A stretch of 64,000 nucleotides of DNA from JAVJSD01 sp040219575. GTDB taxonomy: Bacteria > Planctomycetota > Planctomycetia > Pirellulales > Pirellulaceae. Shown here one piece after another: positions 42,526 through 51,803 of the stretch (position 1 is the stretch's first letter; every line of letters begins with the position of its first letter). Under the pieces are notes generated by a model, which did no database searches, had not been told where the DNA came from, and was given only the letters and a program-made list of their open reading frames with translations. Made by a program: the position numbers and the translations under genes. The stretch is taken from NCBI GenBank assembly GCA_040219575.1, contig JAVJSD010000119.1:1-64000 (forward strand), written 5' to 3'.

Positions 42526-44430
42526 ATGGACTACCAACAGCTCTATCAGCGCAGCATCGAGCAGCCGGAGCAATTCTGGCGAGAGCAGGCGCAGCAAATT
42601 CGCTGGTTCCGCGAGCCGCAACAGATCCTCTCGCAAGACGACGACGGCTTCCATCACTGGTTTCGCGATGGGCGGCTGAACACCGCCTACCTGGCGCTCG
42701 ACCATCATTTGGAGCAGGGACGGGGCGAGCAACCGGCGTTGATCTACGATTCGCCGGTGACGGGGACGCAGCAGAGCTTCACCTATCGCGAACTACACGC
42801 CGAGGTGGCGCGGTTCGCCGGTGCGCTGCGGCAGTTGGGCGTCGAGAAGGGGCATACGGTCGTGATCTACATGCCGATGATTCCGCAAACGGTGGTCGCC
42901 ATGCTGGCCTGCGCCCGCATCGGAGCGATTCACTCGGTGGTGTTCGGCGGTTTCGCCCCCCGCGAACTGGCGATCCGCCTTGATGACGCCCGCCCCGACG
43001 TGCTGCTGACGGCCAGCGCCGGCAAGGAGCGCGACCGCGTGATCGACTATCTGAAGATCGTCGACGCGGCGCTCGACGAGGCCCAGCACAAGCCGCACAC
43101 CTGCGTGGTGTATCAGCGCCCGTTTCACAAAGTCGCGCTGCGGGCCGGCCGCGACCGCGACTGGGAGGAGTGCGCCGCCGCCGCGACGCCGGCCGATTGC
43201 CTGGAGGTCGCCGCCACCGACCCGCTGTACATCCTCTACACGTCCGGCACCACGGGGCGCCCCAAGGGCATCGTCCGCGACCATGGCGGACACGCCGTCG
43301 CCATGGAGTTCAGCATGCGGACGATCTACGACGCCCGGCCCGGCGAGGTGTTCTGGGCCGCGTCGGACGTCGGCTGGGTGGTGGGACACAGCTACATCGT
43401 GTACGGGCCGTTGATCCACGGCTGCACGGCGGTGCTGTACGAAGGCAAGCCGGTCGGCACTCCCGACGCCAGCGCGTTCTGGCGCGTCATCTCCGAGCAC
43501 CAGGTGCGGAGCATGTTCGCGGCCCCCACCGCGCTGCGCGCCATCAAGCGCGAGGATCCCCAGGGGCGGTTGGCGAGGGAATACGACATGCGTTGCCTGC
43601 GCTACCTGTTTCTGGCCGGCGAGCGGTGCGACGTCGCCACGCTGGAGTGGACCACCGAGCTGCTCCAGATTCCGGTGATCGATCACTGGTGGCAGACGGA
43701 GTCGGGCTGGCCGATGATCGCCAACATGGCCGGCGTGGAATTGCTGCCGATCAAGCCGGGCTCGGCGGGCAAGCCGGTTTGCGGCTACGACATTCGCGTG
43801 CTCGACCCGCAGTCGCGCGAGCTGCCGCCGAACAAGGAAGGCACGATCGCCGTGCGCACGCCGCTGCCGCCGGGTTGCCTGCCCAACTTGTGGCGCCATC
43901 CCGAGCGTTTCCGCAAGGAATACCTGGAGCAGTTTCCCGGCTATTTCCTCTCGGGCGACGGCGGCTATCGCGACGAAGACGGCTATCTCTACATCACCGG
44001 CCGGTTGGACGACATCATCAACGTGGCGGGGCATCGCTTGTCGACATCGACCATGGAAGAGGTCGTCGCCGCGCATCCGGCGGTGGCCGAGTGCGCCGTG
44101 ATCGGGGTGGCCGACCAATTGAAAGGGCAGGTGCCGGTCGGATTCGTCGTCGTCAAGGCCGACGTCGACATCGACGACGACGAACTCGAGCAGCAGTTGT
44201 GCCGACTGGTCCGCGAGCAGGTCGGCGCGGTGGCGTCGTTCAAACGAGCCATCATCGCCCGCCGCCTGCCCAAGACCCGCTCGGGCAAGATTCTGCGCCG
44301 TGTGATGCGGAGCATCGCCGACGGCGAGTCCTACAGCCCGCCTTCCACGATCGAGGAGCCCGCCGCCCTGACGGAAATCGCCGACGCCATGCGCCAGCAC
44401 AACATCGGCCGCAGCGGCGCGACGGAGTGA
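42526..44430 (+). CDS. prpE: Propionyl-CoA synthetase (PrpE-type acyl-CoA synthetase)
   Basis: 634 residues, full length for PrpE. ANL motifs: AMP-binding P-loop YTSGTTGRPKGIVRDHGGHA, the RDHGGHAVAMEFSMRTIYD stretch typical of PrpE, DHWWQTESGWPMIANMAG, YLYITGRLDDIINVAGHRLS and the C-terminal catalytic Lys in RLPKTRSGKILRR. It activates propionate (and possibly acetate) to the CoA ester with ATP. The convergent gene starts 8 bp after the stop codon. Name by family; acetyl-CoA synthetase is the main alternative. Confidence 0.88.
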   Translation: MDYQQLYQRSIEQPEQFWREQAQQIRWFREPQQILSQDDDGFHHWFRDGRLNTAYLALDHHLEQGRGEQPALIYDSPVTGTQQSFTYRELHAEVARFAGALRQLGVEKGHTVVIYMPMIPQTVVAMLACARIGAIHSVVFGGFAPRELAIRLDDARPDVLLTASAGKERDRVIDYLKIVDAALDEAQHKPHTCVVYQRPFHKVALRAGRDRDWEECAAAATPADCLEVAATDPLYILYTSGTTGRPKGIVRDHGGHAVAMEFSMRTIYDARPGEVFWAASDVGWVVGHSYIVYGPLIHGCTAVLYEGKPVGTPDASAFWRVISEHQVRSMFAAPTALRAIKREDPQGRLAREYDMRCLRYLFLAGERCDVATLEWTTELLQIPVIDHWWQTESGWPMIANMAGVELLPIKPGSAGKPVCGYDIRVLDPQSRELPPNKEGTIAVRTPLPPGCLPNLWRHPERFRKEYLEQFPGYFLSGDGGYRDEDGYLYITGRLDDIINVAGHRLSTSTMEEVVAAHPAVAECAVIGVADQLKGQVPVGFVVVKADVDIDDDELEQQLCRLVREQVGAVASFKRAIIARRLPKTRSGKILRRVMRSIADGESYSPPSTIEEPAALTEIADAMRQHNIGRSGATE

Positions 44431-44438
44431 GGTTCGAC

Positions 44439-45455
44439 TCAGTCGCGGGCCTTCTTCGCCCGCACGCCGTCGCCCTTGCGTCCCACCGATTTCTCGACGC
44501 CCCGCTTGCCGCGAACGGTCCAGAACCGCTCCTCGGGCATGATCATGGAAGTGATCCGCAGCCCGAACTTGTCGCCGACCTTGACCGCCTCGCCCACGGC
44601 CACCTCCTGCCCGCCCACTTCCAGGCTGAGCGTCTCCTCGCACGATTTGTCGAACTGAATGATCGAGCCGGGGCCAAGTTCGATAATCCGGCTGACGGGC
44701 TGCGTCGTGCTGGCCAGCGTGACGACCACGGGCACCTGAACCTTGAGAATGCTGCGTGCGTAGCCGGGCAGGTGCCGCAGGCCTTCTTCGATATCGGCGT
44801 AGCGGATCCGCTTTTTCGGCGCGGGGGGCGACGCGTCGTTCGGCGACGCGGCCGCGGTCTCTTCAGGGACCGGCGATGGCTGGGGCGGCGATTGCTGGGG
44901 CGGCGAATCGGCGCTGTCGGTTTCCGCCGGAGGAGAAGACTCCGCCTCCTCGCGAAAGACCGCATCCGCCGCGGCGGCCGGCCAGACCAGGAAGAGCGTG
45001 CCGCTTTGTTCGCCGCTGGTCAGCGAGAGGGGAACCAGCGCCGCACCCTGCGCGACGCCGCCCCGGGTGATCGCTTCGCCAACGTTTCCGACGGCCTGCG
45101 CCTGAAAGTCTTCGGGCATGAACTCGTCGGGCAACAGCACCATGCCGAGTTCTTGCGCCAGCGTGGCCAACTTGCTGACGCCGGTGGCGTCGGGAGCCTG
45201 GTACCACGGGGGCAGCAGACCGGTCGCCTCGGAGAGCACCAACAGAGCCGCACCGCCGGGAACTTTCAACACGATCACAAGCCCCGGGCCGGCCCAATCG
45301 TCGGGCGTTTGGTCGGGGTTGATCGCCCCGGGTTCGCCGACCTGCAATTGGAAGTCGCCGTCGAGGGAGCGATTCAGGGCCTCGACAGCTTCCGCCACGC
45401 CGGCCTGCGCGGCGGCGACGACATCGGCGGCGATCTCCGGGCCAAACTCAGCCAT
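44439..45455 (-). CDS. Orphan FliN/SpoA-domain motor-switch-like protein
   Basis: 338 residues. The C-terminal 90 residues are a FliN/SpoA (flagellar motor switch C) domain: SILKVQVPVVVTLASTTQ, RIIELGPGSIIQFDKSCEET, LEVGGQEVAVGEAVKVGDKF, GLRITSM. The N-terminal half (PGLVIVLKVPGGAALLVLSE) recalls the CheC/FliY-like or FliM-middle domain, separated by a Pro/Ser-rich linker. No other flagellar gene is in the window, so it is either part of a motility locus elsewhere or a type III-like/other secretion component. Confidence 0.8.
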   Translation of the reverse strand: MAEFGPEIAADVVAAAQAGVAEAVEALNRSLDGDFQLQVGEPGAINPDQTPDDWAGPGLVIVLKVPGGAALLVLSEATGLLPPWYQAPDATGVSKLATLAQELGMVLLPDEFMPEDFQAQAVGNVGEAITRGGVAQGAALVPLSLTSGEQSGTLFLVWPAAAADAVFREEAESSPPAETDSADSPPQQSPPQPSPVPEETAAASPNDASPPAPKKRIRYADIEEGLRHLPGYARSILKVQVPVVVTLASTTQPVSRIIELGPGSIIQFDKSCEETLSLEVGGQEVAVGEAVKVGDKFGLRITSMIMPEERFWTVRGKRGVEKSVGRKGDGVRAKKARD

Positions 45456-45872
45456 GGGCGTGTGCGAACGGTGGTGCTAGCGGCGAATTGATGGTCTTCC
45501 AACGACAGCGCGAACATCACGAACTATCGGCAAAATCGGCCGCAAACTTTGCCCAGACTTCGCGGTTCCTGATGAGACACGGGCCGGCGAGCAACTTGGG
45601 GCCAACGTCATCGCGCAGGTAAATGGCGATCTTGTCTAATGGGGCGAAAGCCGCCTTTAAGGCGTAGCAACGAACCGCCGTCTGATCAGAACAGGCGGAG
45701 GGACCGGTTTCAGCCGTTGGACCGTGCTGGATCCGTCGGTCATCTCCGAACCTTCTGGGAGTTCGCGTCTCTTGCTGTCGACGACTTGCTATCTCTCTCG
45801 CGATTCGTTGAGATCGTGGCGAGACCGAAGTAGCCTGATGTCCGTCCATGTCGTCCGCCAGTGAGCTTTATC
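45456..45872. other. Gene-poor region, possible gene remnant
   Basis: About 400 bp, AT-richer than average. A minus-strand open frame of 110 codons (45517-45849) encodes DKIAIYLRDDVGPKLLAGPC in its C-terminal part but gives no family and has no ribosome-binding site, so it is not called; it may be a decayed gene. No REP element here. Confidence 0.4.
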
Positions 45873-46859
45873 ATGTTCGGTTTACGGTACATCAAGGTTC
45901 CTCCGACGACGCACGTCATGCAGTTCCGCCGCGGGCAGGTTGTTCGCCAGGGGGCCGGCATGTCGTTCTTCTACTTCGCTCCCAACTCCACCCTGGTCTA
46001 CATCCCGGTTGGAAGTACGGATGTGCCGTTTGTGTTCAACGAGGTGACGGCCGATTTTCAGGACGCCACCATCCAGGGCGAATTGACGTTCCGCGTGGCC
46101 GATCCCGATCGCCTGGCCTCGCTGCTGGACTTCAGCGTCGACGGCCGCGGCCATTACCGCGGCGAGGATCCCGGCAAGCTGCAGGACCGCCTTGTCCACG
46201 CCGCGCAAATCTTGACGCGAGCCTTCACCCAACGCCACTTGCTCCGCGAACTGCTGGTCAGCAGCGACAAGCTGATCGAGCAGGTGCTCGCCGGCCTGCG
46301 GGCCAGTGAAGCGGTGGCCATGCTCGGCGTCGAGGTGCTGGGGCTTTCGATTCTCTCTATCAAGGCCACCCCCGAGATGGCCAAGGCCCTGCAGGCCGAG
46401 GCCCGCGAAAAGCTGCTGCAGCAGGCCGACGAGGCGGTGTACGAGCGCCGCAATTTGGCCGTCGAATTGGAGCGGAAGATCAAGGAAAGCGAACTCAACA
46501 CCGAGATCGCGGTGGAGCACAAACGGCGGCAGGTTCGCGAAACTCGCCTGCAGGCCGACATCGCGCTCGAAACGGAACGCACCCAACTCGTCGACCAGCA
46601 AGTCGAAAACGAGCGCAAGGAAGCGCAGGCCCGAGCCGAGGCGTTGCAGGCGATGCTCGAACCGCTCAAGAGCGTCGACTGGCGAACCCTGCTGGCCGCC
46701 CGCGGCGGCGGACTCGATTCGTCGCAGTTGATCGCGATGGCGTTTCGCGATCTGGCCGACAACGCCGAGAAGATTGGTGAGTTGAACATCTCGTCGGAAC
46801 TGCTTGCCACGTTGCTGGGGCCCCGCGCGCGCAATGGAGATCCACCGAACCAGCAGTAG
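45873..46859 (+). CDS. SPFH/Band-7 (prohibitin-like) protein
   Basis: 328 residues. The Band-7 domain covers about residues 10-200 (FGLRYIKVPPTTHVMQFRRG, GELTFRVADPDRLASLLDFS), followed by a long charged coiled coil (ERKIKESELNTEIAVEHKRR, ARAEALQAML). No membrane helix is present, unlike flotillin. GTG at 45861 is an alternative start, but ATG 45873 opens the conserved sequence. The NAD-kinase-like gene follows by 260 bp and may function with it. Role: scaffold for membrane domains, partner unknown. Confidence 0.85.
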   Translation: MFGLRYIKVPPTTHVMQFRRGQVVRQGAGMSFFYFAPNSTLVYIPVGSTDVPFVFNEVTADFQDATIQGELTFRVADPDRLASLLDFSVDGRGHYRGEDPGKLQDRLVHAAQILTRAFTQRHLLRELLVSSDKLIEQVLAGLRASEAVAMLGVEVLGLSILSIKATPEMAKALQAEAREKLLQQADEAVYERRNLAVELERKIKESELNTEIAVEHKRRQVRETRLQADIALETERTQLVDQQVENERKEAQARAEALQAMLEPLKSVDWRTLLAARGGGLDSSQLIAMAFRDLADNAEKIGELNISSELLATLLGPRARNGDPPNQQ

Positions 46860-47076
46860 CCTCGGCGCCGGGCGTCGCTCCGGCCTGATCATGCATTACC
46901 AATGCCGACGACGTGGCGAGGAAATTCGTTCAACGGCAAGCCGCAGGCGACGGCGAGCGCACGACCCCGCACTAGCTGGAAACGTTGCCGCAACGATCCG
47001 CCGACGCCTGCGGCTCGTCGTTAAACGAGTCGATCGCAATGGATGCTTGACAATGAATTTGCAGGCCTCCTGCCCA

Positions 47077-47100
47077 CACGGCCGAGGGCGGCCATGCTAC
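47077..47100 (-). repeat. REP hairpin with GTAG foot (CATGGCCG stem)
   Basis: Minus-strand GTAG 47100-47097, stem CATGGCCG (47096-47089), loop CCCT, CGGCCGTG. A single element between the Band-7 and NAD-kinase-like genes, 20 bp before the latter. Same family as 33562. Confidence 0.85.
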
Positions 47101-47119
47101 GGAGAGGGAGAGAGACACC

Positions 47120-48157
47120 ATGCTCAGCAGCCCGATCATCGCGGTGGTGACGCGCGAGACGCGTCTGGCGGGCTTGCAGGCCCGCTGGGGGACCGCCAGA
47201 GCGGCGAAGTTCCGCATCCAGCACTTCGCCGGGCACGAGGTCGCCGTCCGCCGTAAGGCGAAGATCGCGGCGGGCGCCACGGAAGAAGACCTGGACGCGC
47301 TCGCGCTGGAGGAAGAAGCCGACGCGCTGGCCGACGCCGACGTGTACGAGTCGGAGGACGAGCGCTACCAAAACGCCGTACAGCACGTGCAGCGCTCGCT
47401 CAAGCAGTTGAATCTCGGCTACCGCATCAAGACGATCGACCGCGCGTTCCTGCCCAATTTCGATTTCCAAGGCGCCGTGATGGTGGTGGTCATCGGTCCC
47501 GACGGGCTGGTCGCCAACGCCGCCAAGTACGCGGGCGAGTTGCCGATCATCGGCGTGAACCCCGATCCGTCCGCATACGACGGCGTGCTGTTGCCGTTCG
47601 GCGTTCGGGAAGCGGCCTCCGCCGTTCGCCGCACGATTGAACGACGCGCGAAGTTTCGCGAGGTGACGTTGGCCGAGGCGACCACCAACGACGACCAGCG
47701 GCTGTTGGCGTTCAACGATTTCTTCGTCGGGGCGGCCAGCCACGTTTCCGCCCGCTACACACTCGAAGCCGACGGCCGCAGCGAGCCGCAGTCCTCCAGC
47801 GGCATCCTGATTTCCACCGGCGCCGGTTCCACCGGTTGGCTGTCGTCGGTGTTCAACATGAACGCGGGGCTTTGCCGGTTGCTCGGTCAGCCCGAGCCGC
47901 CGCGCGTCGACCTCGCCTGGGAGGACCGCCGGCTGATGTGGGTGGTCCGCGAGCCGTTCGTCAGCCGCCACTCCGGCGCCGACCTCACGGCCGGCTTCTT
48001 AAACGAAGGAGACCAGTTGGTGGTCGGTTCGCAAATGCCGACCGGCGGCGTGATCTTCTCCGACGGGGTGGAGGCCGACTACCTCGAATTCAACAGCGGA
48101 TCGATCGCCCGGATCCAAGTCGCCAAACAGCGCGCGCGGTTGGTCTCGGCCGGCTGA
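47120..48157 (+). CDS. NAD-kinase-like protein with degenerate nucleotide motif
   Basis: 345 residues. The C-terminal half is NAD-kinase/diacylglycerol-kinase-like: LLAFNDFFVGAASHVSARYT, SSGILISTGAGSTGW (residues about 226-240), GVIFSDGVEADYLEFNSGSI. The N-terminal ATP motif GGDGT is replaced by IGPDGLV (residues 125-131) after a poorly conserved segment, so NADP synthesis is uncertain; it may be a paralogue with a different substrate. GGAGAGGGAGAGAG immediately upstream supports ATG 47120. Found beside the Band-7 gene. Confidence 0.75.
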   Translation: MLSSPIIAVVTRETRLAGLQARWGTARAAKFRIQHFAGHEVAVRRKAKIAAGATEEDLDALALEEEADALADADVYESEDERYQNAVQHVQRSLKQLNLGYRIKTIDRAFLPNFDFQGAVMVVVIGPDGLVANAAKYAGELPIIGVNPDPSAYDGVLLPFGVREAASAVRRTIERRAKFREVTLAEATTNDDQRLLAFNDFFVGAASHVSARYTLEADGRSEPQSSSGILISTGAGSTGWLSSVFNMNAGLCRLLGQPEPPRVDLAWEDRRLMWVVREPFVSRHSGADLTAGFLNEGDQLVVGSQMPTGGVIFSDGVEADYLEFNSGSIARIQVAKQRARLVSAG

Positions 48158-48185
48158 CCAGGCTCCATCGGGGCTTAGTTCATGG

Positions 48186-48343
48186 GTAGCCGAACTCGTG
48201 AAGACTCGTGAGAGTTCGGGAATTCGGCACAACGACGGAAATTCCAGAAGGCCCATGACTTCTCGATTGGTAGCGGAACTCGTGAGAGTTCCCTTCTGCT
48301 CAACGCCGTCGGAAGTCTCACGACGTCTCACGACTTCCGCTAC
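48186..48343. repeat. Cluster of three GTAG hairpins with tip duplications
   Basis: Plus REPs at 48186 (stem CCGAACTC with the tip AGACTCGTGA duplicated) and 48270 (stem CGGAACTC, loop GTGA). Minus REP GTAG 48343-48340 with stem CGGAAGTC and a duplicated tip. The right flank (GAAGTTTCCCGACAAAGCCT) resembles that of the element at 53417. Lies between the NAD-kinase-like gene and the convergent glycosyltransferase. Confidence 0.85.
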
Positions 48344-48361
48344 GAAGTTTCCCGACAAAGC

Positions 48362-49771
48362 CTAATACGCGTTCTTGCGCGACAGCACGACCAGCACGGT
48401 CTGCAGCAGAATCCGCAGGTCGAGCCACAGCGACCACTCGCGGATGTAGCGGTGGTCGCATTCGACGCGGCGCTCCATCTTCTCCAGCGTGTCGGTCTCG
48501 CCGCGCCAGCCGCTGACCTGCGCCAGCCCGGTGATGCCCGGCTTCACCTTGTGCCGCAACATGTAGCCGTGGATCAGCGGGCGATACTCTTCGTTGTGGG
48601 CCGAGGCGTGGGGCCGCGGTCCGACCAGCGACATCGTGCCCTCCAACACGTTGAACAGTTGCGGCAGTTCGTCGAGCGACGTCTTGCGCAGCACCGCCCC
48701 CAGCGGCGTCACACGCGGGTCGTTCTTGACGGCCTGCGTCACTTTCGTCCCGTCCTCGCGGACGCGCATCGAGCGGAACTTCCATACCAGGATCTCGCGG
48801 CCGTCGAGGCCGTAGCGCCGTTGGCGGAAGAACACCGGCCCCGGCGACGTGAGCTTGATCAGCGCGGCGATGATCAGCATCGGCACGCCGACCAGCGCCA
48901 GCGCCAACGCGCCCAGCACCAGGTCGCTGGCGCGTTTGACGACGCCGTCGACGCCGTAGAACGGATTCTCGAACACGCTCACCGCCGGCAGGCCGCCGAT
49001 GCTGGTCCACCGCGAATGCAGCAGCTCGTACACGAAAAAGTCGGGCACGATGTACACCGAGGCCGTGCTGTCGCTCAATCGCTCCAGCACCCCCGCGATT
49101 CGCTCTTCGGCCCGCATGGGAAAGGTGATGTAGATGCGATTCACCTGACCTTCGCGGGCTTGCTCGACGAGTTGCGTCAGGTCGCCGACCTTGGCGCCCA
49201 CTTCGGCCGGGACGTCGCCGGTGCGGTCGGCCGGGCGATCGTCGTAAAAGCCGATCAGTTTCAGGCCCAACTCGGGCGCCTCCTCGAAATTCCTCGCCAG
49301 CTGAATGCCAAGCTCGTTCACGCCCACGATCGCCACGCCGCGGGTGTTGAAGCCACGGGCCCGCAGGAAACGCTGCACGATGCGAAACAACGAGCGGCTG
49401 AGCGCGATCAACAGCGGCGTGGTCAACAGCCACAGCAAGAGCGCGCCGCGTGAAAAATCCGCGGCGTGCGACGTCAGGTAGCCAATCGCCACCACGATCA
49501 ACAGCGTCGACGACCAGGTGACCAGGGCGCACACGAGTTCGCGCTCGGTCGATACGCCCCGCCAACTGCGGTACATGCCGGTCACTTCGGCCGTGAGGAA
49601 GAACACGGCCATCGCGGCCGCCGCCGCCAGCAGCATCTGGTCGGCGTTGGCCAGCGGACGGATCACCGTCGCCAGCCACAGCGCCGCCAGAATGCAGAGG
49701 GCGTCGCTGACGCGGTACAGGGCGCCCAACAGAGACGAATGCGGTTGGATGCGGGGGCGGCTGGTGAGCAC
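48362..49771 (-). CDS. Polyprenyl glycosylphosphotransferase (WcaJ/EpsE-like)
   Basis: 469 residues. Four to five N-terminal membrane helices (residues about 15-145) precede a nucleotide-binding-like segment (GVAIVGVNELGIQLARNFEE) and the bacterial-transferase domain: FYGVDGVVKRASDLVLGALA (membrane helix), KLTSPGPVFFRQRRYGLDGR, KFRSMRV, RKTSLDELPQLFNVLEGTMS, LVGPRP and HKVKPGITGLAQVSGWRGET. This is the full signature of the undecaprenyl-phosphate hexose-1-phosphate transferase that starts exopolysaccharide synthesis. GTG start. Sits alone with no Wzx/Wzy neighbours here. Confidence 0.92.
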   Translation of the reverse strand: MLTSRPRIQPHSSLLGALYRVSDALCILAALWLATVIRPLANADQMLLAAAAAMAVFFLTAEVTGMYRSWRGVSTERELVCALVTWSSTLLIVVAIGYLTSHAADFSRGALLLWLLTTPLLIALSRSLFRIVQRFLRARGFNTRGVAIVGVNELGIQLARNFEEAPELGLKLIGFYDDRPADRTGDVPAEVGAKVGDLTQLVEQAREGQVNRIYITFPMRAEERIAGVLERLSDSTASVYIVPDFFVYELLHSRWTSIGGLPAVSVFENPFYGVDGVVKRASDLVLGALALALVGVPMLIIAALIKLTSPGPVFFRQRRYGLDGREILVWKFRSMRVREDGTKVTQAVKNDPRVTPLGAVLRKTSLDELPQLFNVLEGTMSLVGPRPHASAHNEEYRPLIHGYMLRHKVKPGITGLAQVSGWRGETDTLEKMERRVECDHRYIREWSLWLDLRILLQTVLVVLSRKNAY

Positions 49772-49838
49772 GGCGGTCTCGGCGGATTGGGCGTCGGTGC
49801 GGGCGATCTCGGGAGTTTCCCCTCAAACATAGGACGCA

Positions 49839-49886
49839 GTAGGGCAGGCATCCTGCCTGCCTGGGCCGCCTGGAAGGCCGCCCTAC
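49839..49886. repeat. BIME upstream of the glycosyltransferase (GTAG-GGCAGGC/GGCGGCCT)
   Basis: Plus REP GTAG 49839-49842 with stem GGCAGGC/GCCTGCC. Minus REP GTAG 49886-49883 with stem GGCGGCCT/AGGCGGCC (one mismatch). Same families as the element at 4137. It occupies the divergent region between the glycosyltransferase and the second sulfatase. Confidence 0.85.
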
Positions 49887-50022
49887 GTACGCGGCTCGCA
49901 TCGCCGGCCGCCGCTACCCATAATGCGGAGGTTAACGATTAGCGCGGCTCTGCGACATGATAGTTGTACGACGGACGTCGTACATTGACGTCCGCGGCAC
50001 CTCCGATTCCCTCTCCCACAGG

Positions 50023-51624
50023 ATGCCCACACCGATGCATTGCACCTCGAGACTGCTCGGTTGCCTGACGGTCGCCGTGCTGGCGCTGCACGCAGCCAAA
50101 CGGATGGAAGCGGCGGACGCCCCGCGCCCCAACATCGTGATCGTGATGGCCGACGACATGGGCTACAGCGATTTGGGCTGTTACGGCGGCGAGATCGACA
50201 CGCCGCATCTCGATCGGCTCGCGGCCGGCGGCGTGCGGTTCACGCAGTTCTACAACACGGCCCGTTGCTGCCCCACGCGGGCGGCCCTGCTGACCGGCGT
50301 CTATCAACACCAGGCGGGCGTCGGCCACATGACCGGCGACTTCGGCGTGCCTTCGTATCAGGGATTTCTCAACGACCGCACCGTCACCATCGCCGAGGCC
50401 CTTCGGCCGGCCGGCTACGCCACGCTGATGACCGGCAAGTGGCACGTCGGCTCCAAGCCCGAACAATGGCCGCTCCAACGCGGCTTCGAACACTATTGGG
50501 GCACGCCCAGCGGCGGCGGCGTGTATTTCAAGGACACGCTCAAGGTGCGAACCAACGTGTTCTTCACCGACGGAAACCAGCGCATCGAGGCGCCCGACGA
50601 CCTGTACGTCACCGACACCTTCACCGACCACGCGCTGCGCTTCATCGACGGCGCGGTCGAGGCCGACAAGCCCTTCTTCCTGTACCTCGCCCACATCGCG
50701 CCGCACTGGCCGCTGCAGGCGAAGCCGCAGGACATCGCCAAGTATGAAGGCCGCTACGAGGCGGGCTGGGATGCGATCCGCCAGGCGCGGTATCGCAAAC
50801 AGCTCGAACTGGGCGTCGTCGATCCCGCCTGGAAGCTCAGCGAGCGCGACGGGCAGGCCAAAGCCTGGGACGCGCTCGACGAGGCAAAGCGTGAAGATCT
50901 CGCCCGGCGAATGTCGATCTACGCCGCCCAGGTCGACTGCATCGATCAGAACATCGGCCGCCTCGTCGAGCGACTAGAGAAGCACGGCGTGCTCAAGAAC
51001 ACGCTGATCCTGTTCCTGTCCGACAACGGCTGTTCGGCCGAAGGCGGGCCGGGCGGCTTCAGCCGGGGCGCGAAAGGGGCGCCGATCGGCACGGCCGAGT
51101 CGTACGCCAGCGTCGGCCTCGAGTGGGCCAACGTGTGCGACACGCCCTATCGCAAGTTCAAGATGGACACGCACGAGGGAGGCATCGCCACGCCGCTGAT
51201 CGCCCACTGGCCACGCGGCATCGAGCGACGCGGCGCGCTGGAGTCCACGCCGGGGCACGTAATCGATCTCTTGCCGACATGCGTCGATGTCGCCGGCGCG
51301 ACGTATCCCGACAAGCGCGGCGGCAATTCCACCATTGCCCTCGAAGGCCGCAGTCTCAGGCCCGCCATGAACGGCGCGGCGATCGAACGCGACGCCCTCT
51401 ACTGGGAGCATCAAGGCGCCCGCGCGATCCGCGAGGGCGACTGGAAGCTGGTCGGTCCGCACAACCAACCGTGGGAGCTTTACAATCTGAAGTCCGACCG
51501 CACCGAACTTCGCAATCTGGCGAAGGATGAACCCCAGCGCGTCGAAGCCTTGAGCGCGAAGTGGCAGGCCTGGGCCACACGGGCCGGCGTCGAGCCGTGG
51601 CCGGTCAAACGCGCCGACAAGTAA
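50023..51624 (+). CDS. Secreted arylsulfatase
   Basis: 533 residues. Signal peptide to about residue 31 (LLGCLTVAVLALHAAKRMEA). Sulfatase site CCPTR at Cys82-Arg86 (the Cys becomes formylglycine), metal residues IVIVMADDMGYSD and FLSDNGCSAEGGPGG, and GKWHVGSKPEQWPLQRGFEH. Arylsulfatase A-type member, probably acting on sulfated polysaccharides. ATG 50035 is an alternative start (AGGA 14 nt upstream). Confidence 0.92.
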   Translation: MPTPMHCTSRLLGCLTVAVLALHAAKRMEAADAPRPNIVIVMADDMGYSDLGCYGGEIDTPHLDRLAAGGVRFTQFYNTARCCPTRAALLTGVYQHQAGVGHMTGDFGVPSYQGFLNDRTVTIAEALRPAGYATLMTGKWHVGSKPEQWPLQRGFEHYWGTPSGGGVYFKDTLKVRTNVFFTDGNQRIEAPDDLYVTDTFTDHALRFIDGAVEADKPFFLYLAHIAPHWPLQAKPQDIAKYEGRYEAGWDAIRQARYRKQLELGVVDPAWKLSERDGQAKAWDALDEAKREDLARRMSIYAAQVDCIDQNIGRLVERLEKHGVLKNTLILFLSDNGCSAEGGPGGFSRGAKGAPIGTAESYASVGLEWANVCDTPYRKFKMDTHEGGIATPLIAHWPRGIERRGALESTPGHVIDLLPTCVDVAGATYPDKRGGNSTIALEGRSLRPAMNGAAIERDALYWEHQGARAIREGDWKLVGPHNQPWELYNLKSDRTELRNLAKDEPQRVEALSAKWQAWATRAGVEPWPVKRADK

Positions 51625-51646
51625 ACCGCGCGCGGATGCAACTTAA

Positions 51647-51803
51647 GTAGCATGGGCCCCCGGCCCGTGTAGCAATCGTAGGCCGGAACGAGCCCTGCGC
51701 TGTTCCGGCATTTCCCATCCGGGACGTCAACGAAAACCCGGGCATCACGCTTCAGCGTTACGTTGCGCGATGCCGGAACCGCCCTGCGGTTGTTCCTGCC
51801 TAC
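51647..51803. repeat. REP cluster with three hairpins; foot forms a stop codon
   Basis: GTAG 51647-51650 with stem CATGGGCC/GGCCCGTG; GTAG 51678-51681 with stem GCCGGAAC/GTTCCGGC; minus GTAG 51803-51800 with stem GCAGGAAC/GTTCCGGC. The last TAG (51802-51800) is the stop codon of the sulfite-oxidase-like gene. Both convergent genes end in this block, a possible bidirectional terminator. Confidence 0.85.

Noticed and set aside
45517..45849. Minus-strand open frame of 110 codons between the FliN-like and Band-7 genes
   Set aside because: No ribosome-binding site or family signature; at most a gene remnant.
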